DNA of 64,000 nt, taken from NCBI GenBank assembly GCA_963691705.1, contig OY829543.1, positions 51,068,564-51,132,563 on the forward strand. The letters are read 5' to 3'. Shown here piece after piece: positions 25,136-37,604 of this stretch; position 1 is the stretch's first letter, and each line of letters starts with the position of its first letter. A model generated the notes under the pieces. The model worked only from the letters and a program-made list of their open reading frames with translations. It did no database searches and was not told the origin of the DNA. The position numbers were made by a program, and so were the translations under genes. Origin of the DNA: Viola odorata (Eukaryota; Streptophyta; Magnoliopsida; Malpighiales; Violaceae).

Positions 25136-25726
25136 ATGAGACGAAAGTCTCACTTTGATATTATTATTCCTGGGAGTAAAATTCCAAAGTGGTTCAGCCA
25201 TCAAAGCAAGGGTTCTTCAATTAGCTTGCAATTGCCTCCCAATTTTATATTTGGTAATGCTGAGTCTGACTCCCAGTGGATGGGATTTGCTGTTTGCGTT
25301 GCTTTCAATGCGACTGGATATGTGGAGGTTTTTTGTAGTCTTACAGTGGATGGAACACAGTATACTCCCCTTCCTTTTTACGTCAGCATGTCGTCACCCA
25401 GTACTCCTACTAACATCGAAGGTAATATCTCAAAAGGTTCACCCACTCAGCATCTTTGGTCATTTTATGTGTCTCCCATTTACTTTGAGGGATGGCAGAA
25501 CAAATGCTTTAATCACCTTGAGTTATCGTTTGAGCCCGGACACGAAGTAACAGTGAGCAAGTGTGGGGTTCGTTTACTATATCGTGAAGATATTAATGAG
25601 TTGAATCACGTGAGTGAACAGCTTGAGAGCTCCATCACATTGGATGAAAGTGATTATGATTGCAATGAAGCATCTGAAGAATCACCGAGTCTTGATGCCT
25701 CTGATGATACCCTGATGAGGAACTGA
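25136..25726 (+). pseudogene. Orphaned C-JID exon of TNL-B
   Basis: Open frame with RKSHFDIIIPGSKIPKWF and WMGFAVCVAF, matching the C-JID exons of A, C and D. The preceding intron keeps its donor (GTCTAAC at 25,085) but lacks the branch/acceptor part and the first bases of the exon. These are replaced by CACGAAATTGAATGAG, copied from 25,021-25,036. The exon can therefore probably not be joined to the LRR exon in frame. The tail is frameshifted and ends DTLMRN, as in TNL-D, instead of the basic KFW tail of A and C. Confidence 0.75.
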
Positions 25727-25854
25727 CCGCCAAAAGACACAAGTTCTGGTGATGTATTGTAGCCGTTGGTTGATCTTGTCATTATTTTTCATCATTTATG
25801 GATGAGTTTGCAGTAAAATATAATGTTTATGTATTATTGATGTTCTAATGCAGT

Positions 25855-26008
25855 TCTTTTGGATCCATAATGGACCTCAAGTGTATCAACAAGATTGACA
25901 ATGCAACCAAAAAGTGAAAAAAGATGACTAAGAAACAGGTTAAGACAACCAACAGCTGATAAACCATAGACGAATACGAGAAGGGTGGGACGGCACCTTC
26001 AATAGTTG
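25855..26008 (-). pseudogene. Small Fcf2 remnant downstream of TNL-B
   Basis: About 150 bp matching 11,340-11,490: the tip of the MDPK exon, the intron and the tip of the preceding exon (CAACTATTGAAG then GTGCCG on the minus strand). Too small to encode anything. A copy lies at 56,594-56,747. Confidence 0.7.
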
Positions 26009-26539
26009 TTTTTACCGGTTCCGTGTGGTGGTAACCTGATTGTTTGTACCCGATCCAAACTAAGAAAAAACAAACTCTTTCATCTTGTACTTTTGACCGA
26101 ATCTGTTTCTTTTTTGGTGTTGGGTTTGGTGTTTTGGTCGGAATCTGATCATTTAGGATATGTTTTTGTCGCCTGCGTTGCTTGTGTTGGCCGGATGCAG
26201 TGATGGTTGAGGAAGAATATGATGTTATGGTGTTGTAGGGTTTGGGAAAAAGAAGATGAGGGATCTTTTTCTTTTTTTAATTTATGAAAATTATTTTTAA
26301 AGTAAATTTATTAAAATATTAATACCACGTCAGTTAAAAAACAATTTTTAAACTATCTTTTGTGTAAACAAAAATCCAAATAATTGCTAGATTAAATTTT
26401 TTAAAAAAACGACTAAAATAAATAAGTCCAATTAAGTTTTATATTATTTATTATTACTGAAAAGAAAACAGCACCCTCAAAAACAAAAAAACATAAAATC
26501 CAAATTTCTTTTTTCCCAGACAATAATTAATCGCAAAAT

Positions 26540-26770
26540 TAGTAAAAAAGAGCAAAAATTGTAAAAAATGAATCAAAATGATATAAAGCCAGCCAAAATG
26601 ATAAAAAAAGTGAGCCAAAATGACAAAAATAACGAGCCAAAATAATAAAAAAAAACGAACCAAATTGGTAAAAAATGAATTGAAATGATAAAAAATAGGG
26701 CTAAGTAGTAAAAAAAATCCTAAACAATAAAAAAAACTAAAATGGTAAAAAATGAGCTAAATAGGTTATT
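26540..26770. repeat. Degenerate minisatellite, about 16-18 bp units
   Basis: Repeated (AG)CCAAAATGATAAAAAA-like units with variable spacing; the paralogous array is at 57,290-57,520. Confidence 0.6.
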
Positions 26771-27072
26771 CAATCCGAGAAAATAAAATTTCATTCGATC
26801 TGTAATCCAATTGAAGTTTTATTTGAATATGGGATATTCAATCCGAGAATTATAGAATAACAGATTAATTCAAACCGAACCAATCCGAAGATAAATTTAT
26901 TTCAATTTTATTAAAATAAACCCATAAAAATGAATAAAAAACTAAAAAAAAAAAAGGTAGAACTTAATACTTAGAATATTAGGAACAATAATTATTTTCT
27001 AATTATTTACTTCTACATCGAAAAATAGACACAAAAATTATATGATTTGATAATAATATCTTCCTATATGTA

Positions 27073-27200
27073 TACTCCCTCCGGGGGAAATAAACGTCGT
27101 TTTAGGATTTGTTTTTACTGTTCATTTTACCTGTATTTTTAGTGTTAAACCTACTGAATATTGGGATGCGAGGAAGTCATTTAATTTGCCCGAGGGAGTA
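27073..27200. mobile_element. Short Stowaway-like MITE
   Basis: Left end TACTCCCTCCGGGGGAAATA, then AACGTCGTTTTAGG; right end GAGGGAGTA. TA flanks. The left end is nearly the same as that of the 1.1-kb element at 59,530, so this is likely a deletion derivative of the same family. The unit-2 copy at 57,834-57,965 has a decayed right end. Confidence 0.7.
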
Positions 27201-27902
27201 ATATTTTTGTATAGATATACTATATTTACAAGATGATTAAATTTTCCAAATAGTTAAATTTAATTTTGGATTTTCCAATGGTTAATCGTATACCAAATCT
27301 TATGTAAATTTGTGTGTGAAAAAAGTTTATTTTAAATTTATTAGTAGTAAAATCTTGTACTAATGTTTATAAAATTATAATTCGTATATTAAAGTTTTTT
27401 TAAATTGTAAATAGCTGTTTTAACCTTTTTCCACATACGCTTCGCCTCTACCTTCTGAACTCTCGGACATCACTCTTGGGACTTGAGACTTCTCCTTATC
27501 TGTGTGCTCCGTACATGTAAAGTTCTTACTCCAGATTTCTTTGTAGCATCAAATTTCTCATCTTCAAGGAGTTGTGATGCAAAACATGTAAAAACGATCA
27601 TCAACTGTAAGATGCACGGATCTGTGGCAAAAATTACGCCTAATTCAGAAGTTAATGCACAATACGGTCACTCAGATAGATATTGACACGTGGAGACATG
27701 TATAACATATGTATTTCATAACTAAGCTCCTGAGCTCCTACCTTAATTGTTCTTAATTTATTTTATTCATAAGTTCCACTTTTGGTCTGAGTTAACTTGA
27801 ATGAGTTAGCAAAAATTAGGTGTGCCCTTTTAAGCAGTTTTTTTTTCTCCGATCTGTATTTGAGGAAATTTTGTAGTTCTTCATTCTTTGCTATCTAAAC
27901 AG

Positions 27903-30900
27903 GTTAAAGTGCTGACAATTTGCCAATAAGAAATGCGGATGCTGTTGAAGGTAAGGAAAAAATTATTCCTTTTAATTTATTCTATTCGTTGGATCTCCTT
28001 ATATAAACTGCCTTGGGTCCTTTGTTACTGTCAATCCCCCCCCCCCCAAACAAATGAGAATAATTGCATCCTGTAAGAGAGATTTTAATTGCATCATTTC
28101 ATTTCATGCAACAACACTTTACTGTACATGTTTCAGAAGGAGAAGAGGATGGCCAAGGGAAGGAAGGGAGGACATATGGCTCAATAATGATGGAGATGCT
28201 GACCAGAGGTGACTGACGAATTGGTCACATGCTTCAGGTGTGTAGTTGTGCTTTTGTGCCAATGTTTACCAGTTTACTATCACTTTATTTTTCGCTTGTT
28301 AATTTGTTTTGTGTGTACATCCTTTGATGTTTACACATGTTGAACAAGTGGCGTCAATTGCGCATGTTTGATGCGTCTACAGTGCTCAAAACATGGGATT
28401 ATTCCTGTTATAATTTCTGACTTCCTTTGCGGCAGGGTCCTCTTCCGATGAATGACCATCATTTATCAACTATCGTTTTAGTTTTAGATATGGCAATCTT
28501 CAATATCTGGAGTGGGAATTTACTGGGAAAGTTTATTATTTCGTGTTTTTGTTTACCCAAATAAATAGTAGTCTTTTTCTGACATCCACCTAATTTTGTC
28601 TTTTAAGATGTTACCTAGCAAGAGATAGTACATGAGACAATTATATTTGTAATTATGCAAGCTTGTTGGGATTTGGGGATGTGTGCCTCCTCGTGTTAGT
28701 TCTGGTATAGAACTATGAAGCCAATGTCATAATCTATTTTTTTGTTATTACACCCACTATTGAGCTATTTTCGTCTACCATAAATATCAATGTGTATATT
28801 AATTTTTTTCCTCCTAACATGAGTTCACATGTTGATCTAACAGGACAAAACATTTGAGCATCCATATCTTCAAGCCATTGGAGCACATACGTAAGTGCTT
28901 TGCCCTTGGAGATTACCTATTCTTAGTAAATGTGGCATGGTTTTTTTTTCCTTTTCCATTTGCAATTTTGCCTTGTTACCTGTCACACGTGTTTGTGGTC
29001 ATCTTCTGTTAATGAAGAAGCATGTGTTTTCTTCTCTCTTTTGGCTGCAGTCACATGCAAACCCTAATATCCAACAATTGGGGATGTTTTGGTTCTGTTT
29101 CTATGATGTTTAGTTCCCAATCTGCTTGGTCGAATTGAGTATGTTCTGTTTCTGTAAAGTTCTGTTGTAGAGGTAGAATTCCCTTTTGCTTGTTTCTCTT
29201 GGCAACTTGCATGCGGCGTGCATCCTAACTTATGTGCCATAGGGGTTTCCTGGAAGTGGGGTGGTTGAGGCCACTGTATGACTTTCAGCTAAAGGGATGT
29301 GGTGGCCAAATTTTTGTTCATTTGTGCCAAGGTGCTGATGTGTAACAGGCAGGGACGGAGGTCCCGTATGACCAGGGGAGGCTATGGCCTCCCCTAACTT
29401 TTTTAATTTTTTTTATAAATTTTTTTTAATTTTTTTTAATATATGTAATTAATATATTAGTAATTAAAAAAAAAAAAGTGCACTCAATGACTCAAAATTA
29501 CCAACCCGTCACCCGTGCTCTCCCTCTCCCTCAACCAAATTTCCTCCATTAAACCACTCTAATCACTTCCAAATTCTCCCAAAATTGAAACTTTAACTCC
29601 TAATCCTTCTCTAAACAAAACCCAACCTTCAATTTCACTCAAAAAATACCCAAATTTTCTAAAAATTCGAAATCCCCAATTTAAAACCTAACTCTCAAAA
29701 TTTTCACCAACTCGAAATGGAACGCTCTGTACACCTAGAATAATTGCGTCACTCGAGTGTAAGCAAATTTTCACCATCGTGTATTGTAACTCGAAATGAT
29801 GCACACTCATTGTTAGAATAATTTTGTTTGTACCGAGTTAGTGTGTTACAGTTTTAAAGTGCAACTTGCAAGGTAAAGTAGAAATACTCTTAAACATTTT
29901 TTTCAATTTTTCGTTTAGCTCGTTTAACTTCCCTTTAAAATACTAAAAAAAAAAATTCGGGGGCACCCCTGAATACAAATCCTAAATCTATCACCGTCGC
30001 CCCCCCAAACATCGATTCTAGGCTCCGTCACTGGTAACAGGGGAGCTAGGAGACTATGGCGGAGGGGAGGTGTGATAGAGGATAGTCAATTCGTTATAAA
30101 ATCAAAAAGTTATTAGTGTTGTTAGTATGTTATGATGACTCCAGGGGGCAATGTAGTCGGCCTAATACTAGGCGTGCAGTTAGTTTGACTTGGAGCACGA
30201 TTTTCTTTCATGTCGAAGTGAAGCAAGAGGTTAGGATACACTAAAATGGTTAGTTATTTGGATAGGAATATAACCGTAGTAGTTAAATCTATGGCTTGCC
30301 CTATGCCTTCGAGCAATGGATTGTGCTGAAATAATAAAGTACAAGTGGACCTATACTAATTTAAGTGTTGCCTGCCTTCTGCTGTCGTGTGATTGGATAT
30401 GTTGGGATTGTTTGGTGTGGGATGTCTTATTGGTTTGTGAGGTTAGTCTGCTTTCATTGAAAAGTGAAAGGTATTTGTCTAAAAGTTGATTCGATATAAG
30501 CTGTGGTGGGTTTACTCCCTCTGGTTTGTTGAAAGTATAACATCCTGGTGTAGTCTATTGTATATCTATTGGAGGTATTTAGCCTGTTGTCTTTCGTGTA
30601 ACTGCATCAGTTATTGGACAACTATACTAAATTAATATCAATTGCGAACTGGAACTTCTATTATGATGTCAAATTATTGGAACTTGCCTTTGTTGTTGTG
30701 CATTAAAATACTAATTATTTTCATTTGGTTTGTTACTTTTATCAACTTCGGAGTGTCTTATCTGTGGTATGTATGTATTCAGGAACTACTGGAGGGACTA
30801 TGATACTGCGCTCTTCATTTTGAAACACCTGTATAGAGATACACCTGCAGATGGCAACTCACCCAAGGATTCTAGTCAAGGCACCTCAAAAGATGAAATA

Positions 30901-31023
30901 AGGTCATCGGGGTGGTCTAATCAAAGAGAGATTGCTGAGGAGGAACTTCCTTTAACATTTTCTGACAGTATGATGGTTAGAAACTTCTCAAGGAAAGCCA
31001 AGAGGTTTGTACCCAAGACTTAG
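27903..31023 (+). pseudogene. SGR2: SGR2-like DDHD phospholipase A1, C-terminal exons (inactivated fragment)
   Basis: Exons 27903-27950, 28137-28237, 28844-28890 and 30783-31023. Read in the intact frame they give VKVLTICQSRNADAVE, YGSIMMEMLTR, DKTFEHPYLQAIGAHT and NYWRDYDTALFILKHLYR, ending FSRKAKRFVPKT. This matches the DDHD-domain C-terminus of Arabidopsis SHOOT GRAVITROPISM 2, a vacuolar-membrane phospholipase A1-like protein needed for gravity sensing. Damage: one base is lost in the first exon (CAATAAG where the paralogue has CAATCAAG), giving a stop, and GGA changed to TGA in the second. Upstream exons are absent. A 684-bp hAT-like element sits in the last intron. Confidence 0.8.
29350..30033. 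mobile_element. Non-autonomous hAT-like element
   Basis: Ends CAGGGACGGAG and CTCCGTCACTG are inverted repeats. An exact 8-bp target duplication GTAACAGG flanks it (29,342-29,349 and 30,034-30,041). The paralogous site near 61,208 has one GTAACAGG and no insert. The interior is AT-rich and non-coding. Confidence 0.88.
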
Positions 31024-31759
31024 TGCTGGTGGATGTCTCGAGTACTTGTATCCCACGTCTTAAGTAACTGTAGCTGCATATAACAACACTTGGAGCATAC
31101 TTGCTAGTTTTTTGTTTCTCAAGGTGCATTCTAAAGATGTTCAGTATTTGGTTGTTCGGGTAGCATTCTTCGATGAATGAACGAGAGAAGTTTCGAAGAG
31201 TGTGTCTGGTTGTTGCATATGGGAATGCTGATTTCGAAGAGTGTGTCTGGTTTTTACTTCGTTGCCGTGTACACTTGGTTTTTGTTTTGTTTTGGTGCTT
31301 CCTCCAAATATTTTTCATCTGGTAAATACTGCATCTTCTTATCAGATTTTTTTTTATATAAAAAAAATAATAATTCTGGGTCTTGTTATTTAAAGCTTCC
31401 AAATTTGATTGGGGAGCTGCAAAAAAATTCAGCTTTTATTGTTGTATGGTCTGGATTTGAAGTCTATTGGGTGTTTGGATTTACTTGGTCAACTCCAGAT
31501 GGATGCTTTGCTTTGATTTCAAGTCAGTTCAGTTGTTGAGTACAGTCAATTGGTTTTTGTTTTCTGATCTTCTGATCGACTTGATCGCTTTGTTGGTTTT
31601 AGATCTAATCATGGACGGATTTATGAGTGATGATGTGTGGATAAATATTGATGTGTGATGTGAAGTAACAATTTTTTTCCTTTCTATGAGGCCAATTTGG
31701 CCAAAATAATGGCAAATATAGTGCCAAAAAAAAAAACACTAACTATAACTAAGTAAATA

Positions 31760-31801
<42 letters not shown>

Positions 31802-32233
31802 AACAAATATTATTTTTTTTAAAATAATAATTATTGATAATGTTATATTTTTATTTTAATCATGTCTAAAATTTTAAGATTACTCTAACTTAAGAAAAAA
31901 AAAAATTAAGAGTAAAATTTGTCATTCATTAAAATTGACATTTTCTTCTCTCGTTTTCCACCCAAGTAAACAATGGAAAACTATTTTCCTTCCATTTTTT
32001 TTCCTTTTATTTTCTACTCAATCAATGAATCAAACACTAAAAAAAATTCATTTTCCACTCTTTTTCCTCCTTCTTCCACCCATTTTCTTTTCTCCCATTA
32101 TCCTTCCTTCCAACCAAGTTTAATGTGTTTTTTTCAACCAGCCATTTTGCGCCATCCTCGACAACGTTACAGGACAGACTGCATCTAATCTATTACATTT
32201 TTGGTGCCAAAACAAGTACTAGAAGCTCCATTA
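31024..32233 (+). other. SGR2 3' flank and TNL-C upstream region
   Basis: No gene seen. It contains an (AT)n run at 31,763-31,799. The last 40 bases before the TNL-C ATG match those before TNL-B and TNL-D, but further upstream the sequence differs, so TNL-C has a different promoter region from B and D. Confidence 0.45.
31763..31799. repeat. (AT)n microsatellite
   Basis: About 17 AT dinucleotides in a row. Confidence 0.95.
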
Positions 32234-35200
32234 ATGGCTTCCACAAGCACTCACACGCATACCCACAGCGACTGCTCGTCATTCTCTCCCCTCCCTCGGT
32301 GGACATACGACGTCTTCCTAAGTTTCAGAGGAAAAGATACCCGACAAGGCTTCGTCGATCATCTGTATGCTGCTCTGACCCGGACCGGGATCGTTACTTT
32401 CAAGGATGACCGGAGACTCGAGAGAGGCAAAGAGATCGCACCGGAGCTCTTGAAAGCAATTGAGGATTCCAGATTCGCCGTCGTCGTCATCTCCGAGAAC
32501 TACGCAAATTCATCTTGGTGCTTGGATGAGCTGGCTAAGATTGTTGAGTGCAGCAGCAGTCATCAGATGGGTCAAACCATCCTTCCAATCTTCTATGGTG
32601 TTGACCCATCGGATGTGAGGAAACAGAAGAGAAGCTTTGCGGAGGCGTTTGGGAAGCACGAAGAGGATGATAATAGTAAAAGAAAGGTGCAAAATTGGAG
32701 ATCAGTACTGACGAAATTGGGGAATCTGTCTGGGTGGACTTCTGACAACAGGTTAATCTTTTTCTTGATTCCGATTTGCTTCTTTTGTTGTCTCATCAAT
32801 TTGCATTCAAATTATACCTAAATTGGTTTGTTGATGGCAGTGAATTTGTATCATTAGTTGCCATTTTGAATGTTTTTTCCATTTGATTCTTGTGTATAGG
32901 AACGAGACCGAAATAATTAAAGAAATTCTGGAAATGGTGTGGCAAAAGTTGAGTCATACATTGCCCAGTATTAGCAGAGACTTAGTTGGAATGGATTCTC
33001 ACGTGAAGAAAATGAATGCACTTTTTGGTGAAGGATTAGATGATGTTCGCCTAATAGGCATTTGTGGTATGGGTGGGAAAGGCAAAACTACAGTTGCCAG
33101 AGTTTATCACGATAGGGTCGGTTGGCAGTTTGAAGGCAGATGTTTTCTAGATGTTAAACAAGTTTTTGAGAAACATGGACCACTTTGTTTACAAGAACAG
33201 CTCCTTTCTCAAGTCTTAATGGAACAAGATATAAAGATATGGGATGTTCAAACAGGAATCTGTCAGATTAAGAGAAGATTGCAACACAAAAAGATTCTTC
33301 TAGTCCTCGATAATGTGGATAACTTGAAGCAGTTGGAAGCATTGGCTGTAGATCTTGCTTGGTTTTATTCCGGCAGTCGAATAATCATCACAAGCAGAGA
33401 TAGACATTTATTGAAAAATGTTGGGGTAGACAGAGTATATGAAGTAGCAGGTCTAAATGACGATGATGCTCTTATGCTATTTAGTTGGAAAGCTTTCAAA
33501 CAAGACCAACCTACAAAGGATTATGTGCAGCTGTCTAGGTGTGTTGTGGGTTATGCAAATGGTCTTCCTTTAGCTCTTGAAGTTTTAGGCTCTTTTTTAC
33601 ACGGGAGAAGCTTAATTGTATGGGAAAGTGCAATTGCTAGACTGAATGAGATTCCCAGTAAGGAAATTCTAGATGTGCTTCAAGTAAGTTATGATGGGCT
33701 TGAGGAGTCAGAGAAAAAAATATTTCTAGATATCGCATGCTTTTTTAAGGAGATGGACAAAGATCGCATGACAAGAATACTTAATAGCTGTGGCTTCTAT
33801 GCAGATATAGGAATGCAAGTTCTCATTGATAAATCTCTCATTAGTGTTTCAGACAATGAAATAAGAATGCAGGATCTGTTACAAACAATGGGTAAGGAAA
33901 TTGTTCGTCGAGAGTCCCCTGAGGAGCCAGGAAAACGCAGTAGATTATGGATGAAGGATGATATCTTTCATGTTTTGGTAGAGCACACGGTGAGTATTTT
34001 CTCTACAAAATTCAGAAAGCTACTTGAACTGTCACTAAAGCGTACAGTTCACACTACACTCTTGAGTCTCCACTCCATATTTTTGTTCTTTTCACTCGTC
34101 TTTTGCCTTCTGTTGTTTAGGGAGGAGCAGAAATACAAGGAATTTTCTTAGAACTACTTGAAGTAGAAGAGACAAAACGAAATGTGGAGGCTTTGACAAA
34201 ATTAACCAAACTGCGCCTGCTTAAAATTGATAATGTGCATCTCATCCAAGGACCTAGATGTCTTTCCAGTGAGCTGCGGTTTCTACACTGGCATGGATAC
34301 CCTTCTAAATCTTTGCCAACACCTTTTCAGTTGGATAACATCTGTGAACTTGAACTGTGTTACAGTCGTATCCAAAGCCTTTGGGATGGAATTAAGGTAA
34401 TATCATGAATTTGAACTTTGTAGCATTTGCTCTTCTTTTTTTTCCTCAAAAAAGATGGTGCATGTGATCTATTCTGACCTTTGATTGGTAAATTTTTTTC
34501 CTTTTTTGTTGTGACTCCAGATTTTGAAGGAATTAAGAGTCATTAATCTTAGCCACTCCCAATACCTAACCAAGACTCCAGATTTCACTGGCATTCCAAA
34601 TCTTGAGGAGCTGGTTCTTGTCGGTTGTACAAGGTTGTTTGAGGTCCATCCATCAATTGGACTTCTGAAAAAGCTCATTTATTTGAACTTACGAGATTGC
34701 AAAAGCCTTCAAAGTCTTCCAAGCAGCTTAACTTTTGTAAAGTCTCTCAAAACACTAGATATTGCTGGCTGTTGTAAAATTGCGGATGTGCCTGGCAATT
34801 TCGGGGAATTAGAATGTTTGGAGAGCCTTGATGTCAGTGGAACTGCTATTAAACGGCCACCAATGTCCATTTTTCTTTTAAAGAATCTCAAAGAACTATC
34901 TTTCCGTGGATGCAAAGGAGACCCAAGCAACTGGTTAACAAGGTTTTCCTCATATTTTGGGCGTATTCCTTTAATGCCCAGAAAAATTGCCAATCCCATG
35001 GGTTTGGTGTTGCCATCTATGCAAGGCCTGCATTCTTTGACAAAGCTGGATCTTAGTTACTGTAGTTTAGTGGAAGGAGCATTACCTGATGATGTTGGAT
35101 ACCTATCTTCATTGCAGTCTTTAAATCTAAGTGGCAATGATTTTATCTCTCTCCCGAGAAGTATCAGTCAACTTTCTGACCTCAAGTTTCTTCACTTGGA

Positions 35201-36174
35201 CGATTGCAAGTTGCTTCAATCAATGACTGAGCTTCCATCCAGAATCTGGGATGTAACATTTAATGGTTGTTCTTCATTGCATGAGATACCTGATCCAATG
35301 ACTCTATCGGGGAAGTTTTTAACAATGTTCCGCTGCTTAGGATGCACGAAATTGAATGAGGATGATGGTGACATTGCATTTACAATGCTTAGAAGATACC
35401 TTCAGGTCTAACTTTTGGTTCATTTACTCTCTCCATTTTTATATACGCATATAGTATACATTAATTATGTTTTTCTTTTTTATGGTACAGGACCAATTCA
35501 AACCAAAGCGTTGCTTTGATATTATTATTCCTGGGAGTAAAATTCCAAAGTGGTTCAGCCATCAAAGCAAGGGTTCTTCAATTAGCTTGCAATTGCCTCC
35601 CAATTTTATATTTGGTAATGCTGAGTCTGACTCCCAGTGGATGGGATTTGCTGTTTGCGTTGCTTTCAATGCGACTGGATATTACCGTTGGTGTACTTTT
35701 AGACCACCTTTCGTGGATGGTCTTAAAGTGTATGGAGCAACAAAACCAGGGTTTACTTTTCATGGGTCTCGCGGTACTCGTAAGTGTAACATTGAAGGTA
35801 ATATCTCAAAAGGTGCACCCACTACGCACCTTTGGTCATTTTATATTTCTCAAGTTTGCTTTAACGGATGGCTGAACGGTTGCCATAATCAGCTTGAGTT
35901 GTTGTTTGAGCCCGGACACGAAGTGAGCAAGTGTGGGGTTCGTCTAGTATCTCGTGAAGATATTAATGAGTTGAATCACATGAGTGAACAGCTTGAGAGC
36001 TCCATCACTTTGGATGCAAGTGATTATGATTGCAATGAAGCATCTCAAGGATCAGCAAGTGTTGGTACCGTAATTCAGCAGCAAACCCCTAGTAGCGACT
36101 GCAGGGCGGAACCCCATGCGTATGATGATACCTCTGATGAGGAACCGACCGCCAAAAGAGGCAAGTTCTGGTGA
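32234..36174 (+). CDS. TNL-C: complete TIR-NB-ARC-LRR-C-JID resistance protein
   Basis: Intact five-exon immune receptor gene: 32234-32751, 32900-33989, 34121-34396, 34521-35405 and 35491-36174, 1150 residues. All junctions are GT/AG and in phase. TIR (about 24-165): [28 protein letters not shown] with the NADase glutamate. NB-ARC (about 200-500): P-loop GMGGKGKTT at 229-237, LLVLDNVD, GSRIIITSRDR, GLPLALEVLG, FLDIACFF. The MHD motif reads MQD (496-498), a change of its histidine. LRRs follow (about 540-920), then C-JID (about 930-1070, GSKIPKWFSHQ) and an acidic region ending EEPTAKRGKFW. Introns are compact; intron 1 is 148 nt without the insert seen in B and D. It is the best candidate for a working receptor here. 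Confidence 0.92.
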
Positions 36175-37106
36175 TGTATTGTAGCCGTTGGTTGATCTTG
36201 TCAACAGGTCCATTTATGGATGAATTTGCAATAAATGGTCTCACTAGATTAACCCATCATGACTCTATTCATATCTATTGTCATCCATATGAGCTAGATT
36301 CTTGTGGATTAACGAGAATCTTTAAGTATAATTTTTCTTTTTTTATGGAGTAATTATTCATTACTATATTAATATATGAAAAGATATGATATAACGTGTG
36401 ATATGATAAAAAAATAATATTTAAAATACTAACTGTTTTACTAATACTTTTATAAATATAAAAATTAATAAAAAAATATTAGTATCTCTAGCACTTCTAT
36501 AAAAAATATTCCATATAGTACCAATAGTTTTAAAAATGGCAATAAAAAGTTGCAATTTACTTGTTGAAAATGCAAATACAATAGTAAAAATAAAAAATAA
36601 ATAATGAATTTTGGACAATAAATAAAATATAAGAAATGCAGTAGAGTCTAATGCAATGAAAAAACCTAGCTAATTTTTTCTTTTACAATTATTTTTAAAA
36701 AACAAATTCACTTGTTAATAATTTTTAAATTTTTTTTTCATTCATTTCGTCCATTTATTTTAGTGAGATGAACTCTGCTATATTTGTTACCCATGGGGAA
36801 AATGAAATTTTCTAAAAAAAGCAGTTGTAATGAAAAGGTAAACCCATTACACCAGCAGCGAGATTAAATAGTGCTAACATGAAACCAGACCAAATAGCTG
36901 TACTGGAAGAGAACAGGAGAAACGATCTCTTATGTTGATTATTCCAAAGTGACTGAAAAATGTGTTTTATCTATTAAAGTAACATGGTTAAACTAATTCA
37001 GAGTATCTACTGTTCTGGATAAAAAACCACCATTCCCAGAAACGAGATGATTATTATTATGATTTATGAACAAAACAAAATGCAAAACAAGTCATGTAAA
37101 ACAGAC
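36175..37106. other. TNL-C 3' flank and spacer
   Basis: AT-rich, no gene. It matches TNL-A's flank up to about 36,440 and then the sequence right of the unit-1 AT block (from about 9860). Near 36,933 it jumps past the interval that holds the plastid fragment and the last Fcf2 exon in unit 1. Confidence 0.5.
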
Positions 37107-37604
37107 CTGTAAGCCTGGAGGGTACGATCAGAAAGCAGCTCATCTGCGAGGGTTGTTTTCCTCTCCTTCTTAGTAAGCCGACCTGAGTAGAAATCTGTTG
37201 CTGACTCAATAACTGTTCCCACCTGATTGTCACGATAACCAGTGAGTTACTAACTAGCACACCAAGATAAACATACAAACAAAACATTTTTGGTGCTTAT
37301 ATTCTACTGGCTATACTTTAGGGCTTGTTAGGGCGCTGAAATTACTCACCTGGAAATACTTGGGCAGCTCTTTTGATTTGGAACCATCCTTCTTGTAGTG
37401 TCTCTTTGGATCCATAACGGACCTCAACTGTATCAAGACGATTGCCAATGCAACAAAAAAGTGAAAAAGGATGACTAAGAAACAGGTAAAGACAACCAAC
37501 AGCTGATAAACCATAGACGAATACGATAAGGGCGGTACGGCACCTTCAGTAGTTGGATATCTTTTTTCAACTCAGGAGTCATGGTAGGGGCAGGCATGTC
37601 GAAC
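37107..37604 (-). pseudogene. Fcf2-family fragment, unit-2 copy
   Basis: Three exons on the minus strand, 37604-37544, 37427-37350 and 37222-37107, matching the unit-1 fragment and open. The last exon (KRKVREIE...) is missing because of the deletion near 36,933. The third exon keeps TTLADEL. Non-functional fragment. Confidence 0.82.

Larger units (their letters stand above)
26009..27902. other. Spacer with minisatellite and MITE
   Basis: No gene seen. It contains degenerate 16-18-bp repeats at about 26,540-26,770 (CCAAAATGATAAAAAA-type units) and a short Stowaway-like MITE at 27,073-27,200. It is paralogous to 56,748-58,667. Confidence 0.5.
1..31660. repeat. Segmental duplication unit 1 (TNL-A to SGR2 fragment)
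   Basis: Order: TNL-A, spacer, Fcf2 fragment, F-box fragment, spacer, TNL-B, SGR2 3' exons. The same order recurs in 32,200-61,346. Matching anchors: TNL-A exon 2 end 673 and TNL-C 33,989; F-box fragment 12,052 and 40,211; TNL-B ATG 20,495 and TNL-D ATG 44,050; TNL-B C-JID stop 25,726 and TNL-D 56,465. The left end lies outside the window. The right boundary with unit 2 is approximate. Confidence 0.85.

Noticed and set aside
26006..26203. 65-codon frame downstream of TNL-B, recurring at 56,745
   Set aside because: No recognisable domain; it recurs through the unit duplication and has no gene context.
31183..31250. Two copies of GAAGAGTGTGTCTGGTT
   Set aside because: A 17-bp direct repeat in the SGR2 3' flank with no further structure; probably a local duplication.
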